A stretch of DNA of 64,000 nucleotides, from the NCBI RefSeq assembly GCF_004005905.1, contig NZ_SACO01000002.1, forward strand, positions 124,001 through 188,000. The letters are read 5' to 3'. A program made the translations under genes and the position numbers. The notes beneath the pieces are model-generated. The model was not told the DNA's origin, ran no database searches, and saw nothing but the letters and a program-made list of their open reading frames with translations. How positions within the stretch are numbered: position 1 is the first letter of the stretch; each line of letters starts with the position of its first letter. Below, in pieces: positions 15,853 to 24,551 of the stretch. The stretch comes from Novosphingobium umbonatum (GTDB lineage: Bacteria; Pseudomonadota; Alphaproteobacteria; Sphingomonadales; Sphingomonadaceae).

Positions 15853-17358
15853 TCACACCACGGCGCAAACGGTCTTCCATTCCAGATAATTGTCCATCGC
15901 CTGCTTGCCAGAGTCGCGGCCCCAGCCCGAGGCCTTTACCCCGCCAATGGCCAGGCTGGCATCATACATCGCATGGCAATTGATCCACACCGTGCCGGCA
16001 TGAACATCGCTGGAGATACGATGCGCGTGAGAGAGGCTCTCGGTCCAGACGCTGGCGGCAAGGCCATATTCGCTGGAATTGGCGGCGGCGACCACTTCCT
16101 CCACATCATCATAGGCCTGCGCCACCAAAACGGGGCCAAACACTTCCTCGCGCACGATTTCGAAATCGGGCTTTACGTCCACCACCACCGTCGGCGTGAT
16201 GAAAGTGCCCGCCTCGCCAGTGCGTTCCCCACCGGCCAGCATGGTCGCACCCTGCGCCTTGGCGCGTTGCAGGAAACCTTCCACCCTTTCGGCATGGCGC
16301 AAAGACACCACCGGCCCCATCTGCGTATCGGGCAGCAGGCCATGCCCCAGCTTGATCGACTTGGCATAATTGGCCACGCCTTCGACCACCTGATCATGGA
16401 TCGAACGGTGCACATAAAGACGGCTGCCCGCGATGCAGACCTGCCCCGCGTTGAAGAAAATGGCATTGGCCACGCCCGGGATCGCCAGATCGAGATCCGC
16501 ATCGGGCAGCACGATCGAGGGCGACTTGCCGCCCAGTTCCAACGTCACACGCTTGAAATTGCTCTTTGCCGCATCCAGAATCGCGCGGCCCGTAACGGTC
16601 GATCCGGTAAAGGCCACCTTGTTGACCTGAGGATGATTGGCCAGCACCGCGCCCGTCTCGCTACCCAGACCCGTCACCACATTGAGCACACCGGCAGGCA
16701 GGCCCGCCTCCGCCATCAATTCGGCCAGACGCAGCGCGGTGAGCGAAGTATCCTCGGCAGGTTTCAACACGATGGTGCAACCGGCGGCCAAGGCAGGGGC
16801 CAGCTTCATCGCGGTCAGCACCAAAGGCGAGTTCCACGGCACAATCGCCGCCACCACGCCAACGGGTTCGCGCAGGGTCCAGCTGCGCATCTGCTTGCCA
16901 GCGGGCTGATAATTGATCGAGCTTTCGATCGTATTGCCCTCGATGGTCATGGCCTGCCCCGCAAAGAAGCGGAACTGGTTGATGGCACCGGGGATCTCCG
17001 CCCAACGGCCAACATAGAGCGGCTTGCCCTGATCGAGCGATTCCAGCTCGGCCAACTCGTCAATATGCGCCTCGATCAGATCGGCAATCTTCCAGAGGAT
17101 GCGCGAACGTTCCACCGGCACCGTCGCCCGCCAAACAGGAAAAGCCGCGCGGGCCGCCGCCACCGCATCATCCACATCCGCCGCGCTGGCCATGGGGATT
17201 TCGGCCGTTTGCTTGCCCGTGGCCGGGTCCAGCGTGGGCAAGGTGCGCCCGCCTTCCGCATGGCGCCACTGGCCACCCACAAACAGGCCCTCGCCCGCCC
17301 CGCGCCGCGCCAGAAACGCCTTGTTTTCCGCCATCAATTGATCGAGTTCGAAAGCCAC
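15853..17358 (-). CDS. NAD(P)-dependent aldehyde dehydrogenase
   Basis: Protein of 501 residues, standard ALDH superfamily length. Catalytic residues are E274 in LELGGKSP and C308 in FNAGQVCIAGSR; the PWNSPL and FTGSTVTGR blocks form the cofactor site. It oxidises an aldehyde to a carboxylate. The start is GTG at 17358 with GGAG ten bases upstream. It diverges from the hyuAB operon across a 230-bp region that holds a LacI-type operator and a half-site of the other palindrome. About as similar to the second ALDH at 24552 as ordinary family members; the substrate is not defined. Confidence 0.92.
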   Translation of the reverse strand: MAFELDQLMAENKAFLARRGAGEGLFVGGQWRHAEGGRTLPTLDPATGKQTAEIPMASAADVDDAVAAARAAFPVWRATVPVERSRILWKIADLIEAHIDELAELESLDQGKPLYVGRWAEIPGAINQFRFFAGQAMTIEGNTIESSINYQPAGKQMRSWTLREPVGVVAAIVPWNSPLVLTAMKLAPALAAGCTIVLKPAEDTSLTALRLAELMAEAGLPAGVLNVVTGLGSETGAVLANHPQVNKVAFTGSTVTGRAILDAAKSNFKRVTLELGGKSPSIVLPDADLDLAIPGVANAIFFNAGQVCIAGSRLYVHRSIHDQVVEGVANYAKSIKLGHGLLPDTQMGPVVSLRHAERVEGFLQRAKAQGATMLAGGERTGEAGTFITPTVVVDVKPDFEIVREEVFGPVLVAQAYDDVEEVVAAANSSEYGLAASVWTESLSHAHRISSDVHAGTVWINCHAMYDASLAIGGVKASGWGRDSGKQAMDNYLEWKTVCAVV

Positions 17359-17428
17359 TGAGCCACACTCCTCTATTTACCGCCACATGGCCTTGAACCG
17401 GCGCTTTTGACCACGTCTGGCCAACGAA

Positions 17429-17445
17429 AAATCGCAGGGCGGATA
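17429..17445. promoter_or_regulatory. Possible half-site of the iclR-linked palindrome
   Basis: The right arm CGGATA is intact (17440-17445), 70 bp upstream of the ALDH start; the left arm is degenerate. Weak evidence on its own. Confidence 0.28.
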
Positions 17446-17510
17446 GAACGGGCGGCGCAATCCCATGGATACGCCAAACAGCTAAGCAGAGCCTATCAGC
17501 ACTTGCATAA

Positions 17511-17524
17511 TGATAACGTTTTCA
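17511..17524. promoter_or_regulatory. LacI-type operator before hyuAB
   Basis: TGATAACGTTTTCA is a near-palindrome centred on AACGTT. It begins at the last base of a -10-like CATAAT (17506-17511) and lies 65 bp upstream of the hydantoinase A start. The same geometry is seen at 36613, 42942 and 44330, so repression by the LacI protein encoded at 43264 is likely. No good -35 element was found. Confidence 0.65.
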
Positions 17525-17589
17525 TAGACTGATTTCCACCCGTGGCGCATCCCGCGCCATGCGTTGCAATTCCAACATCCGGGGACACC

Positions 17590-19638
17590 ATGAGCTATCG
17601 ATTGGGTGTAGACGTAGGGGGCACTTTCACCGACCTCCTCCTTTTCGACCAGAGCAGCGGCAATTTCTGGCGCCACAAGACGCCCTCGACGCCCCACGAC
17701 AGCTCGGAAGGCATTCTGAACGGCGTGGGCGCCATTTGCGAAAAGGCGGGCATCAGCCCGGCTGACGTGGAATTCTTCCTGCATGGCACCACGGTCGCCA
17801 CCAATGCGGTGCTGGAAGGCAAGGGCGCGCGCGTGGGCCTGATCACCAGCGAGGGCTATCGTCAGGTGATGCAGATCGCCCGCTCCTTTGTGCCCGGCGG
17901 TCTGGCTGGCTGGATCGTATGGCCCAAGCCCGAGCCTTTGGCCGCGCTGCAGGACACGTTCGAAGTGGCCGGTCGCATGGACGCACAGGGCAACGAAGTC
18001 TCGCCCATCGACGAGGCGCAGATCCGCTCGGTGCTGGAAGGTCTGCGCGACTCCGGCGTGCAGGCGCTGACCATCAGCCTGATCAACGCCTATCTCAATG
18101 GCGCCCATGAAAAGCGCATTGGCGAACTGGCGGCGGAAATCATGCCCGATGTTCCCCTGTCGCTCAGCCATGAAGTGCTGCCCGAAATGCAGGAATACGA
18201 ACGCACCCTGACCACGGTGGCCAATGCCAGCGTGCGTCCGGTGATGCGCCGCTATATCCGCAACCTGCGCGACAAGCTGCGCGGTGCGGGCATGGCTGGC
18301 TCGCTCAGCCTGCTGCGTTCGGATGGCGGCTTGATGTCGTCCGAAAAGTCGGAAGAGCAGCCCGTTTCGCTGCTGATGTCCGGCCCCGCAGGCGGCGTGA
18401 CCGGGGCGATCTGGGTGGGCCGCAATGCGGGCATCAAGAATATCCTGACGCTGGACGTGGGCGGCACCTCGACCGACGTGGCGCTGATCGAAAACCTCGA
18501 AGCGCGCCGCCAGCGTGATACCGAAGTGGGCCATTTGAAGGTCCGCGCCTCGGCTCTGGACGTGAAGACCGTGGGCGCCGGTGGCGGCTCGATCGCCTAT
18601 GTGCCCGAACTGACCAAGGCCCTGCGCGTTGGTCCGCAATCGGCAGGCGCGGTGCCCGGCCCCGTGGCCTATCAAAAGGGCGGCACGCTGCCCACCGTGA
18701 CCGACGCCAATGTGGTGCTGGGCTATCTGCCCGAAAACCTGCTGGGCGGCACGTTCCAACTGGACCGCGAAGGCGCGAAAAAGGCGGTGCAGACCATCGC
18801 CGATGCTTTGGGCATTGGCCTGATGGAAGCGGCCCGCGGCATCATCGACATTGTGAACGAGAATATGTTCGGCGCGCTCCGCATGATCTCGGTGCAGCAG
18901 GGCTATGACCCGCGCGACTTTGCCCTGATGGGCTTTGGCGGCGCTGGCCCGCTCCATGTCAATGCTGTGGCGCGTCTGACGGGTTCGTGGCCTGCCATCT
19001 CGCCGGTTTCGCCGGGCGTACTTTGCGCTCTGGGCGATGCGACCACCCGCATGCGCACCGAAACCGCCCGCAGCTTCAGCCAGCGCGTGATCGACACCAA
19101 TGAAGAAGCGGTGATCGCCATTCTGGAAGAAATGACCCTCCAGACCCGCGCCGAACTGCTGGCCGAAGGCATCAACGAGGCCGACATCACCAGCCAGTTC
19201 GAGCTGGACGTGCGCTATGAAGGTCAGGCCTTTGAAGTGCCGCTCTCGATCGACCCCGAAACCCTGCGTCGCGATGGTCTGAAGGCCGTGACCGACCGTT
19301 TCGATGCCGAGCATCTGCGTCTGTTCACCTTCAACATGGAAAGCCCGCACGAGCTGGTCAACCTGCGCGCCGTGGCCATGGGCCCTGCGCTGGAACTGCC
19401 CGCTCCGCCGCTGGCCGACAGCGATGGCGATGTGACCCGCGCCAAGATCCGCGACCATGAACTCTGGGCCGATGGCGCCATGGTTCCTGCCGTGATCTAT
19501 GACCGTTCCAAGCTGCTCAACGGCGACGTGATCCCCGGCCCTGCCATCGTGGTGGAAATGGATTCGACCACGCTGATCGAAGCGGGCTGCGTCGGCACGG
19601 TCGACCATGTCGGCAACATCCTCATCAATCTCGCCTGA
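17590..19638 (+). CDS. Hydantoinase A / oxoprolinase family subunit
   Basis: Protein of 682 residues, typical for HyuA. It starts with the actin-like ATPase signature LGVDVGGTFTDLLLFD and repeats LTLDVGGTSTDVAL near residue 295. SGPAGGVTGA and GAGGGSIAYV are also family motifs. With HyuB it forms an ATP-dependent amidohydrolase or carboxylase (N-methylhydantoinase, 5-oxoprolinase, acetone/acetophenone carboxylase, caprolactamase). The ATG at 17590 begins the conserved domain; 17542 is an unneeded extension. The LacI-type operator upstream suggests joint induction with the RutA/amidase genes. Ring-opening of a cyclic amide or imide is my preferred guess. Confidence 0.88.
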   Translation: MSYRLGVDVGGTFTDLLLFDQSSGNFWRHKTPSTPHDSSEGILNGVGAICEKAGISPADVEFFLHGTTVATNAVLEGKGARVGLITSEGYRQVMQIARSFVPGGLAGWIVWPKPEPLAALQDTFEVAGRMDAQGNEVSPIDEAQIRSVLEGLRDSGVQALTISLINAYLNGAHEKRIGELAAEIMPDVPLSLSHEVLPEMQEYERTLTTVANASVRPVMRRYIRNLRDKLRGAGMAGSLSLLRSDGGLMSSEKSEEQPVSLLMSGPAGGVTGAIWVGRNAGIKNILTLDVGGTSTDVALIENLEARRQRDTEVGHLKVRASALDVKTVGAGGGSIAYVPELTKALRVGPQSAGAVPGPVAYQKGGTLPTVTDANVVLGYLPENLLGGTFQLDREGAKKAVQTIADALGIGLMEAARGIIDIVNENMFGALRMISVQQGYDPRDFALMGFGGAGPLHVNAVARLTGSWPAISPVSPGVLCALGDATTRMRTETARSFSQRVIDTNEEAVIAILEEMTLQTRAELLAEGINEADITSQFELDVRYEGQAFEVPLSIDPETLRRDGLKAVTDRFDAEHLRLFTFNMESPHELVNLRAVAMGPALELPAPPLADSDGDVTRAKIRDHELWADGAMVPAVIYDRSKLLNGDVIPGPAIVVEMDSTTLIEAGCVGTVDHVGNILINLA

Positions 19639-19653
19639 TAGGGAGCAAAACCC

Positions 19654-21531
19654 ATGACCGCACAGATCATTCAGGCCAACGAGGCCCCGTTCAACCCCGT
19701 CAGCGTCGATCCCGTCACGCTGGACATTATTGAAAACGCCCTGCGCAATGCCCGTATCGAAATGGACGCCACTTTGGTGCGCACCGCCATGTCGCCGGGC
19801 ATCCGCGAACAGGGCGACGCCTTCCCGCTGATCGCCGACTACAAGGGTCGCATGATCGTGGGCCAGTTCGGCTCTTATATCGGCCCCTTCCTTGAAGGCT
19901 ACGCCGGTACGGTCGAAGAAGGCGACATGATCTTCCTGTCCGACCCCTATTCGGTCGGCGGGGCGATCTCGCACTGCAACGACTGGCTGGTGCTGCTGCC
20001 CGTGTTCAAGGACGGCCGCCTGATCGCCTATACCTCGATGTTCGGCCACCAGAGCGACATTGGCGGCAAGGTGCCCGGCTCGATGCCGATTGATGCCACC
20101 AGCATCTTTCAGGAAGGCGTGCGCATTCCGCCGGTGAAGATCTACAAGAATGGCCTCTATAACGAAGACCTCGTCAAGCTGGTGATGCACCAGAGCCGCA
20201 CGCCCGAATGGTGCACGGCCGACCTTAACGCCCTGATCGCTTCGTGCCGCGTGGCCGCCCGCCGCGTGGAGGAAATGGCCGAGCGTTTTGGCGACGATGT
20301 TTTCGTGGCCGCCACCGACCTGTTGCTGGAGCGCAATTATCGCGCGATGCAGCACCTGATCAACACCTCGATCGGCGAGGAAAAGGTCAGCTTTGAAGAC
20401 TACATCTGCGATGATGGCATGGGCTATGGCCCGTATAAGATCAAATGCACGATGTGGCGCGAAAACGGTCAGGTCATTCTGGACTTTGACGGCACCGATC
20501 CGCAGAGCCAAGCCTCGATCAACTTCCTGCTGAACGAGAACATGATGAAGATGTTCTTCGGCATCTACATGATCATGGTCTTCGATCCGCAGATCTTGTT
20601 CAACGATGGCTACTATCCGCTGATCGAGGTCCGCATCCCCGAAGGCTCGCTGCTCAAGCCCAAGTTCCCCGCCGCTTTGTCGGGCCGCACCCATGCTCTG
20701 GGTCGCCTGTTCGACATTCTGGGCGGTCTGCTGGGTCAGAAGACGCCGGAATTCCTGAACGCCGCTGGCTTCTCCTCCTCGCCCCACCTGTTCTATGCTG
20801 GTACGGACAAGAATGGTAAGTGGTTCCAGCTGTTCCAGATCGGCTTTGGCGGTATTCCGGGCCGTCCGATGGGCGATGGTCCCGATGGTCACTCGCTGTG
20901 GCCGGGCTTCACCAATGTCCCCAACGAATTCCTCGAACGCTATTTCCCGCTGCGGATCGAGCGTTATGAAACCGTGGCCGACAGCGGCGGCGCTGGCCTG
21001 CATCGCGGCGGCAATGGCATCAACATGGTCTATCGCTTCCTTGAGGACGGCGTGATCGCCATTCACGACGACCGCTGGTTCGTTCCGCCATGGGGCGTGA
21101 ACGGTGGTGAACCGGGCATGCGCGCCAAGAAGATCCTGGTGAAGAATGACGGCACCGAAATCGTGCTGCCCAGCAAGATCGAGGACTATAAGGTGGAAGC
21201 GGGCGAACAGCTCCAATTCATCACCTGGGGCGGCGGCGGCTGGGGCGACCCGCTGGAACGCGACCCCGCGCTGCTGGTGAAGGAACTGGAACAGGGTCTG
21301 GTCACCGTGGCGGGCGCTCTGCGCTATGGCGTGGTGCTGGTCGATGGCGCGGTTGACGCCGAAGCCACCGAAAAGCTCCGCGCTGAAATGCGCGAAAAGC
21401 GCGGCCCCATCAGCACGTTCAACTTTGGCCCCGATATTGAAACGCTGCGGGCCAATTGTCTGGCCGAAACGGGGCTTCCCGCTCCCAAGGCGCCCAAATG
21501 GGCTGTGCCTCTGGCCGAAGCAGCCGAATAA
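19654..21531 (+). CDS. Hydantoinase B / oxoprolinase family subunit
   Basis: Protein of 625 residues, partner of the preceding HyuA. Typical HyuB stretches are SVDPVTLDIIENALRNARIEMDATLVRTAMSP near the start, DPYSVGGAISHCNDW (about 99-113), DFDGTDPQSQASINF and, near the end, WGGGGWGDPLERDP. It follows HyuA by 15 bp with a GGGAG ribosome site and is certainly the same operon. The exact reaction (hydrolysis or carboxylation) cannot be read from the sequence. Genes downstream fit a route that ends in an ICL-type carbon-carbon cleavage. Confidence 0.9.
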   Translation: MTAQIIQANEAPFNPVSVDPVTLDIIENALRNARIEMDATLVRTAMSPGIREQGDAFPLIADYKGRMIVGQFGSYIGPFLEGYAGTVEEGDMIFLSDPYSVGGAISHCNDWLVLLPVFKDGRLIAYTSMFGHQSDIGGKVPGSMPIDATSIFQEGVRIPPVKIYKNGLYNEDLVKLVMHQSRTPEWCTADLNALIASCRVAARRVEEMAERFGDDVFVAATDLLLERNYRAMQHLINTSIGEEKVSFEDYICDDGMGYGPYKIKCTMWRENGQVILDFDGTDPQSQASINFLLNENMMKMFFGIYMIMVFDPQILFNDGYYPLIEVRIPEGSLLKPKFPAALSGRTHALGRLFDILGGLLGQKTPEFLNAAGFSSSPHLFYAGTDKNGKWFQLFQIGFGGIPGRPMGDGPDGHSLWPGFTNVPNEFLERYFPLRIERYETVADSGGAGLHRGGNGINMVYRFLEDGVIAIHDDRWFVPPWGVNGGEPGMRAKKILVKNDGTEIVLPSKIEDYKVEAGEQLQFITWGGGGWGDPLERDPALLVKELEQGLVTVAGALRYGVVLVDGAVDAEATEKLRAEMREKRGPISTFNFGPDIETLRANCLAETGLPAPKAPKWAVPLAEAAE

Positions 21532-21540
21532 ACAACCTAC

Positions 21541-21573
21541 TGGCCCCGAAGGCATTAACCGCCTTCGGGGCCA
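21541..21573 (+). other. Intercistronic hairpin between hyuB and the lyase gene
   Basis: A perfect 13-bp stem, TGGCCCCGAAGGC pairing with 21561-21573 around a 7-base loop, followed by AATCTATCTT and not a clean T-run. It may be a leaky terminator or an RNA-stability element that lowers expression of the genes downstream. Confidence 0.6.
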
Positions 21574-21597
21574 ATCTATCTTGCAGGACAATCCATC

Positions 21598-22452
21598 ATG
21601 GCTAACCCTATTTTCCGCCAAAAGCTGGAAAGCGGCAAATTCTTCGTCGTGCCCGGCATTCAGGACATGATCACCGCGGCCATCGCCAACAAGGTCGGCT
21701 TTGATCTGGTCTATGGCACCGGCTATTGGCTGACTGCCAGCGCATGGGGCCTGCCCGATGCGGGCATCGCCACCTATACCGAAATGCTCAACCGCATGAG
21801 CACGCTGGTGCGCACCAGCAACAGCGCGGTGATTGCCGATGGCGATACCGGCTATGGCGGCTTGCTCAACGTGCATCATACCGTGAAGGGCTATGAGGCC
21901 GCAGGCGTTACCGCGATCCAGCTGGAAGATCAGGAATTCCCCAAAAAGTGCGGCCACACGCCGGGCCGCCGCTGCGTTCCGATCGAAGACATGGTCGACA
22001 AGATCAAGGTGGCGGTCGAAGCGCGCGAATCCGACGATTTCCTGATCCTTGCCCGCACCGACGCCCGCCAGAGCGAGGGCTTTGACAGTGTGATGCGCCG
22101 CATGGAAGCCTATTCCAAGGCTGGCGCCCATGTGCTCTTCCCCGAAGCGCTGGAAAGCGAAGAGGAAATGGCCAAGGCTTGCGCCAATCTCGACAAGCCC
22201 GTGATGGCCAATATGGCCAATGGCGGATCGACCCCGATCCCCAATGCCAGCGTGCTGGAAGAGATCGGCTATGCCTATGCCATCTATCCCTCGCTCACCT
22301 CGCTGGTGGCGGCCACGGCCATGGAAAAATGCCTGCGTGACCTGAAAGACCACGGAATCGGCGAACCGGAAGGCATTTTCAACTTCAAGGAATTCTGCGG
22401 CCTGATCGGTTTTCAGGAAGTGTGGGATTTCGACAAGAAATGGGCAAAGTAA
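21598..22452 (+). CDS. Isocitrate lyase / PEP mutase family lyase
   Basis: Protein of 284 residues, the length of methylisocitrate/dimethylmalate lyases. It has the Mg-binding block IADGDTGYGG (79-88), QLEDQEFP (108-115) and the lyase loop KKCGH with C118. The Cys in this loop separates true lyases from PEP mutases, so cleavage of a 2-hydroxy or alkyl-substituted dicarboxylate is expected, for example dimethylmalate to propionate and pyruvate, or an oxaloacetate-type decarboxylation. It lies in the hyuAB operon before an alcohol dehydrogenase. A link to the LeuCD-like hydratases of the window is attractive but inferred. Confidence 0.87.
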   Translation: MANPIFRQKLESGKFFVVPGIQDMITAAIANKVGFDLVYGTGYWLTASAWGLPDAGIATYTEMLNRMSTLVRTSNSAVIADGDTGYGGLLNVHHTVKGYEAAGVTAIQLEDQEFPKKCGHTPGRRCVPIEDMVDKIKVAVEARESDDFLILARTDARQSEGFDSVMRRMEAYSKAGAHVLFPEALESEEEMAKACANLDKPVMANMANGGSTPIPNASVLEEIGYAYAIYPSLTSLVAATAMEKCLRDLKDHGIGEPEGIFNFKEFCGLIGFQEVWDFDKKWAK

Positions 22453-22465
22453 GGGAGGCCCGAGG

Positions 22466-23581
22466 ATGACCAAGCAGATCACCGCCGCCGTTCTGGGGCA
22501 AAGCGGCAACAATCCCGCGCCTTATGCGGAAAACCAACCGCTGGCCGTCACCACGCTGGATCTGGCCGATCCCTTGCCGGGCGAAGTGCTGGTGCGGATC
22601 GACGCGGCGGGGATCTGCCATTCCGACCTCTCGGTTATCAATGGTGACCGCCCGCGCCCGATGCCGATGGCGCTGGGCCATGAGGCGGCAGGCACCGTGC
22701 TGGCGCTGGGCGATCCGGACGAACGCGGTCTGGCGGTGGGCGATCAGGTGGTGCTGGTGTTCCTGCCCGCCTGTGGCCAATGCACGGCCTGCGCCTCGGG
22801 TGAAGGCTATCTGTGCCCCAATGGCGCGGCGGCCAATGGCCGCGGCGAATTGATGCGCGGCGGATCGCGCCTGTCGTGCAAGGGCGAGCATGTCCATCAC
22901 CATCTGGGCGTGTCCGGCTTTGCCACCCATGCCGTGGTGGACCGCCGCAGTCTGGTGAAAATCGACCGCGATATCCCTGCCGAAACCGCCGCGCTGTTCG
23001 GTTGCGCAGTGCTAACCGGTGTGGGCGCGGTGATGAACACCGCCGCTGTGCGCGCAGGGGAAAGCGTGCTGGTCTATGGGCTGGGCGGCGTGGGTCTGGC
23101 CGCTGTGCTGGGCGCTTTGGCCGCTGGCGCGCAGCCGGTCTATGCCGTGGACCCCAGCCCCGAAAAGCGCGCTCTGGCGCTGGAGCTAGGCGCGGCGGGC
23201 GCTTTTGCGCCTGGCGAGGAAGCGCCTGCCATGGGCGCGGATGTGGTGGTGGAAACGGTGGGCAAGGCTGTTGTGCTGGCCACGGCCTATCGCGCCGCGC
23301 GGCGCGGCGGGCGCATTGTAACGGTCGGCCTGCCCAACCCTTCCGAGTCGCTGGAGATCAACGCGCTCAGCCTTGTGGCCGATGCCAAGACGCTGATGGG
23401 CTCTTACATGGGCTCCTCGATCCCTGCGCGGGACATTCCGCGCTACCTCGCTTTGTGGCGCGCTGGTCGCCTGCCGGTGGAACGTTTGCTCACCTCGGTC
23501 AGCCCTTTAAGACAAATCAATGAATTGATGGATAAATTGGCCAGCGGACAGGCTATCCGGCAGGTGATCGTGCCTGCCTGA
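22466..23581 (+). CDS. Zinc-dependent medium-chain alcohol dehydrogenase
   Basis: Protein of 371 residues. Catalytic zinc ligands are in AGICHSD (about 49-55) and GHEAAG (71-76); the structural zinc loop CGQCTACASGEGYLC has all four cysteines. The Rossmann motif VLVYGLGGVGLAAV indicates NAD(P) binding. It oxidises an alcohol, possibly giving the aldehyde for one of the two ALDHs nearby. It is 13 bp downstream of the lyase and is the last gene before the iclR-linked palindrome. Confidence 0.9.
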   Translation: MTKQITAAVLGQSGNNPAPYAENQPLAVTTLDLADPLPGEVLVRIDAAGICHSDLSVINGDRPRPMPMALGHEAAGTVLALGDPDERGLAVGDQVVLVFLPACGQCTACASGEGYLCPNGAAANGRGELMRGGSRLSCKGEHVHHHLGVSGFATHAVVDRRSLVKIDRDIPAETAALFGCAVLTGVGAVMNTAAVRAGESVLVYGLGGVGLAAVLGALAAGAQPVYAVDPSPEKRALALELGAAGAFAPGEEAPAMGADVVVETVGKAVVLATAYRAARRGGRIVTVGLPNPSESLEINALSLVADAKTLMGSYMGSSIPARDIPRYLALWRAGRLPVERLLTSVSPLRQINELMDKLASGQAIRQVIVPA

Positions 23582-23605
23582 TCATGACCGCTACGTGAAA
23601 TGGCG

Positions 23606-23622
23606 TATCCGCCTGTCGGATA
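23606..23622. promoter_or_regulatory. Perfect-arm palindrome before iclR (type copy of the repeated site)
   Basis: TATCCGCCTGTCGGATA: six-base arms TATCCG and CGGATA around CCTGT. It lies 75 bp upstream of the IclR-family gene, as expected for autoregulation. Related copies are at 13523, 29844, 59582 and 51986, all beside catabolic genes. Confidence 0.65.
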
Positions 23623-23697
23623 AACTGGCGCGCTTTTCGGAAAAATGACAATCTCCTGACACTCTCTCCCCACAGAGAGTTTCAGGGAGAAAACGTC

Positions 23698-24492
23698 ATG
23701 GAAAAGGGTGTTCCCATTCGGTCGATCACGCGCTCAATCGCGGCGCTGAAGGCCATCAACCGCCACGGCTCGCTTTCGATGATGGAAATCGCGAAAGCGA
23801 GTCAGGTGCCCTATCCTACCGCCTGCCGTATCGTGCAGACGTTACTGTATGAAGGCCTGATCGAGCAGGAGCCTTCGCGCAAACGCTACCGCGCCACCGC
23901 GCTGGTGCAGACGCTGGCCACCGGCTTTCAGCATGATGACGAATTGGTGCGTCTGGCTCGCCCGCATATTGTGGGCCTGACCAAGCGCGTGGGCTGGCCG
24001 GTATCGGTGGCTATCCGCGTGGGCCGCGACATGATGCTGCGCGATTCGACCCATGCCAACTCCTCGCTCACCTTCGAACATTACTACCCCGGCTTCACCC
24101 TGCCGATCCTCGATTCGGCCTCGGGCAAGGTCTCCATGGCCTATGCCGATGATGACGAGCGCGAGATGATCCTGCGCTTCATGCGCGTTTCTCAGGACAT
24201 CGATCTCAACTATCTGGCCACCGCCGAAGTGGGGCTGGATGTGGAGCGCATCCGCGCCGATGGCTATGCCGTGCAGGGTCGCAACCACTATAACCTGACG
24301 CCCGGCAAGACCTCTTCGATTGCCGTGCCGATCTTCCGCAATGGCAAGTTTGAAGCGGCGATGACGCTGGCCTTCTTTGTGGCGGCGATGAAGCTGTCGA
24401 CCGCGCTGGAACGCTATCTGGACGATATGAAGGCGACCGCTGCGGCGATCAGCCATGACCTGTCCAACGGCGGCCCGCAAGGTAGCGCCTAA
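23698..24492 (+). CDS. IclR-family transcriptional regulator
   Basis: Protein of 264 residues with an N-terminal winged helix-turn-helix (about 8-70, including SMMEIAKASQVPYPTACRIVQTL) and a C-terminal IclR effector domain (LDSASGKVSMAYADDDEREMI, SIAVPIF, MTLAFF). Members respond to aromatic or organic acid intermediates and bind short palindromes. The palindrome at 23606 just upstream is the natural candidate operator. It follows the hyuAB operon in the same direction but after a 116-bp gap with its own regulatory site. Confidence 0.9.
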   Translation: MEKGVPIRSITRSIAALKAINRHGSLSMMEIAKASQVPYPTACRIVQTLLYEGLIEQEPSRKRYRATALVQTLATGFQHDDELVRLARPHIVGLTKRVGWPVSVAIRVGRDMMLRDSTHANSSLTFEHYYPGFTLPILDSASGKVSMAYADDDEREMILRFMRVSQDIDLNYLATAEVGLDVERIRADGYAVQGRNHYNLTPGKTSSIAVPIFRNGKFEAAMTLAFFVAAMKLSTALERYLDDMKATAAAISHDLSNGGPQGSA

Positions 24493-24493
24493 A

Positions 24494-24525
24494 GCAAAAG
24501 GGGCGGACCTATTATGGCCCGCCCC
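24494..24525 (-). terminator. Terminator for the minus-strand ALDH operon
   Basis: GGGGCGG (24500-24506) pairs with CCGCCCC (24519-24525). Read on the minus strand it is followed by TTTTGCTTT. It lies 27 bp downstream of the ALDH stop and also faces the end of iclR. Confidence 0.75.
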
Positions 24526-24551
24526 ACGGTGTCTCTGCCGGTGATGGCGCT

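Noticed and set aside
17482-22512. A 1676-codon open frame on the minus strand opposite hyuAB and the lyase
   Set aside because: It is the antisense shadow of well-supported plus-strand genes; its translation is His/Arg/Gly-rich with no domain, as expected from codon bias in GC-rich DNA.
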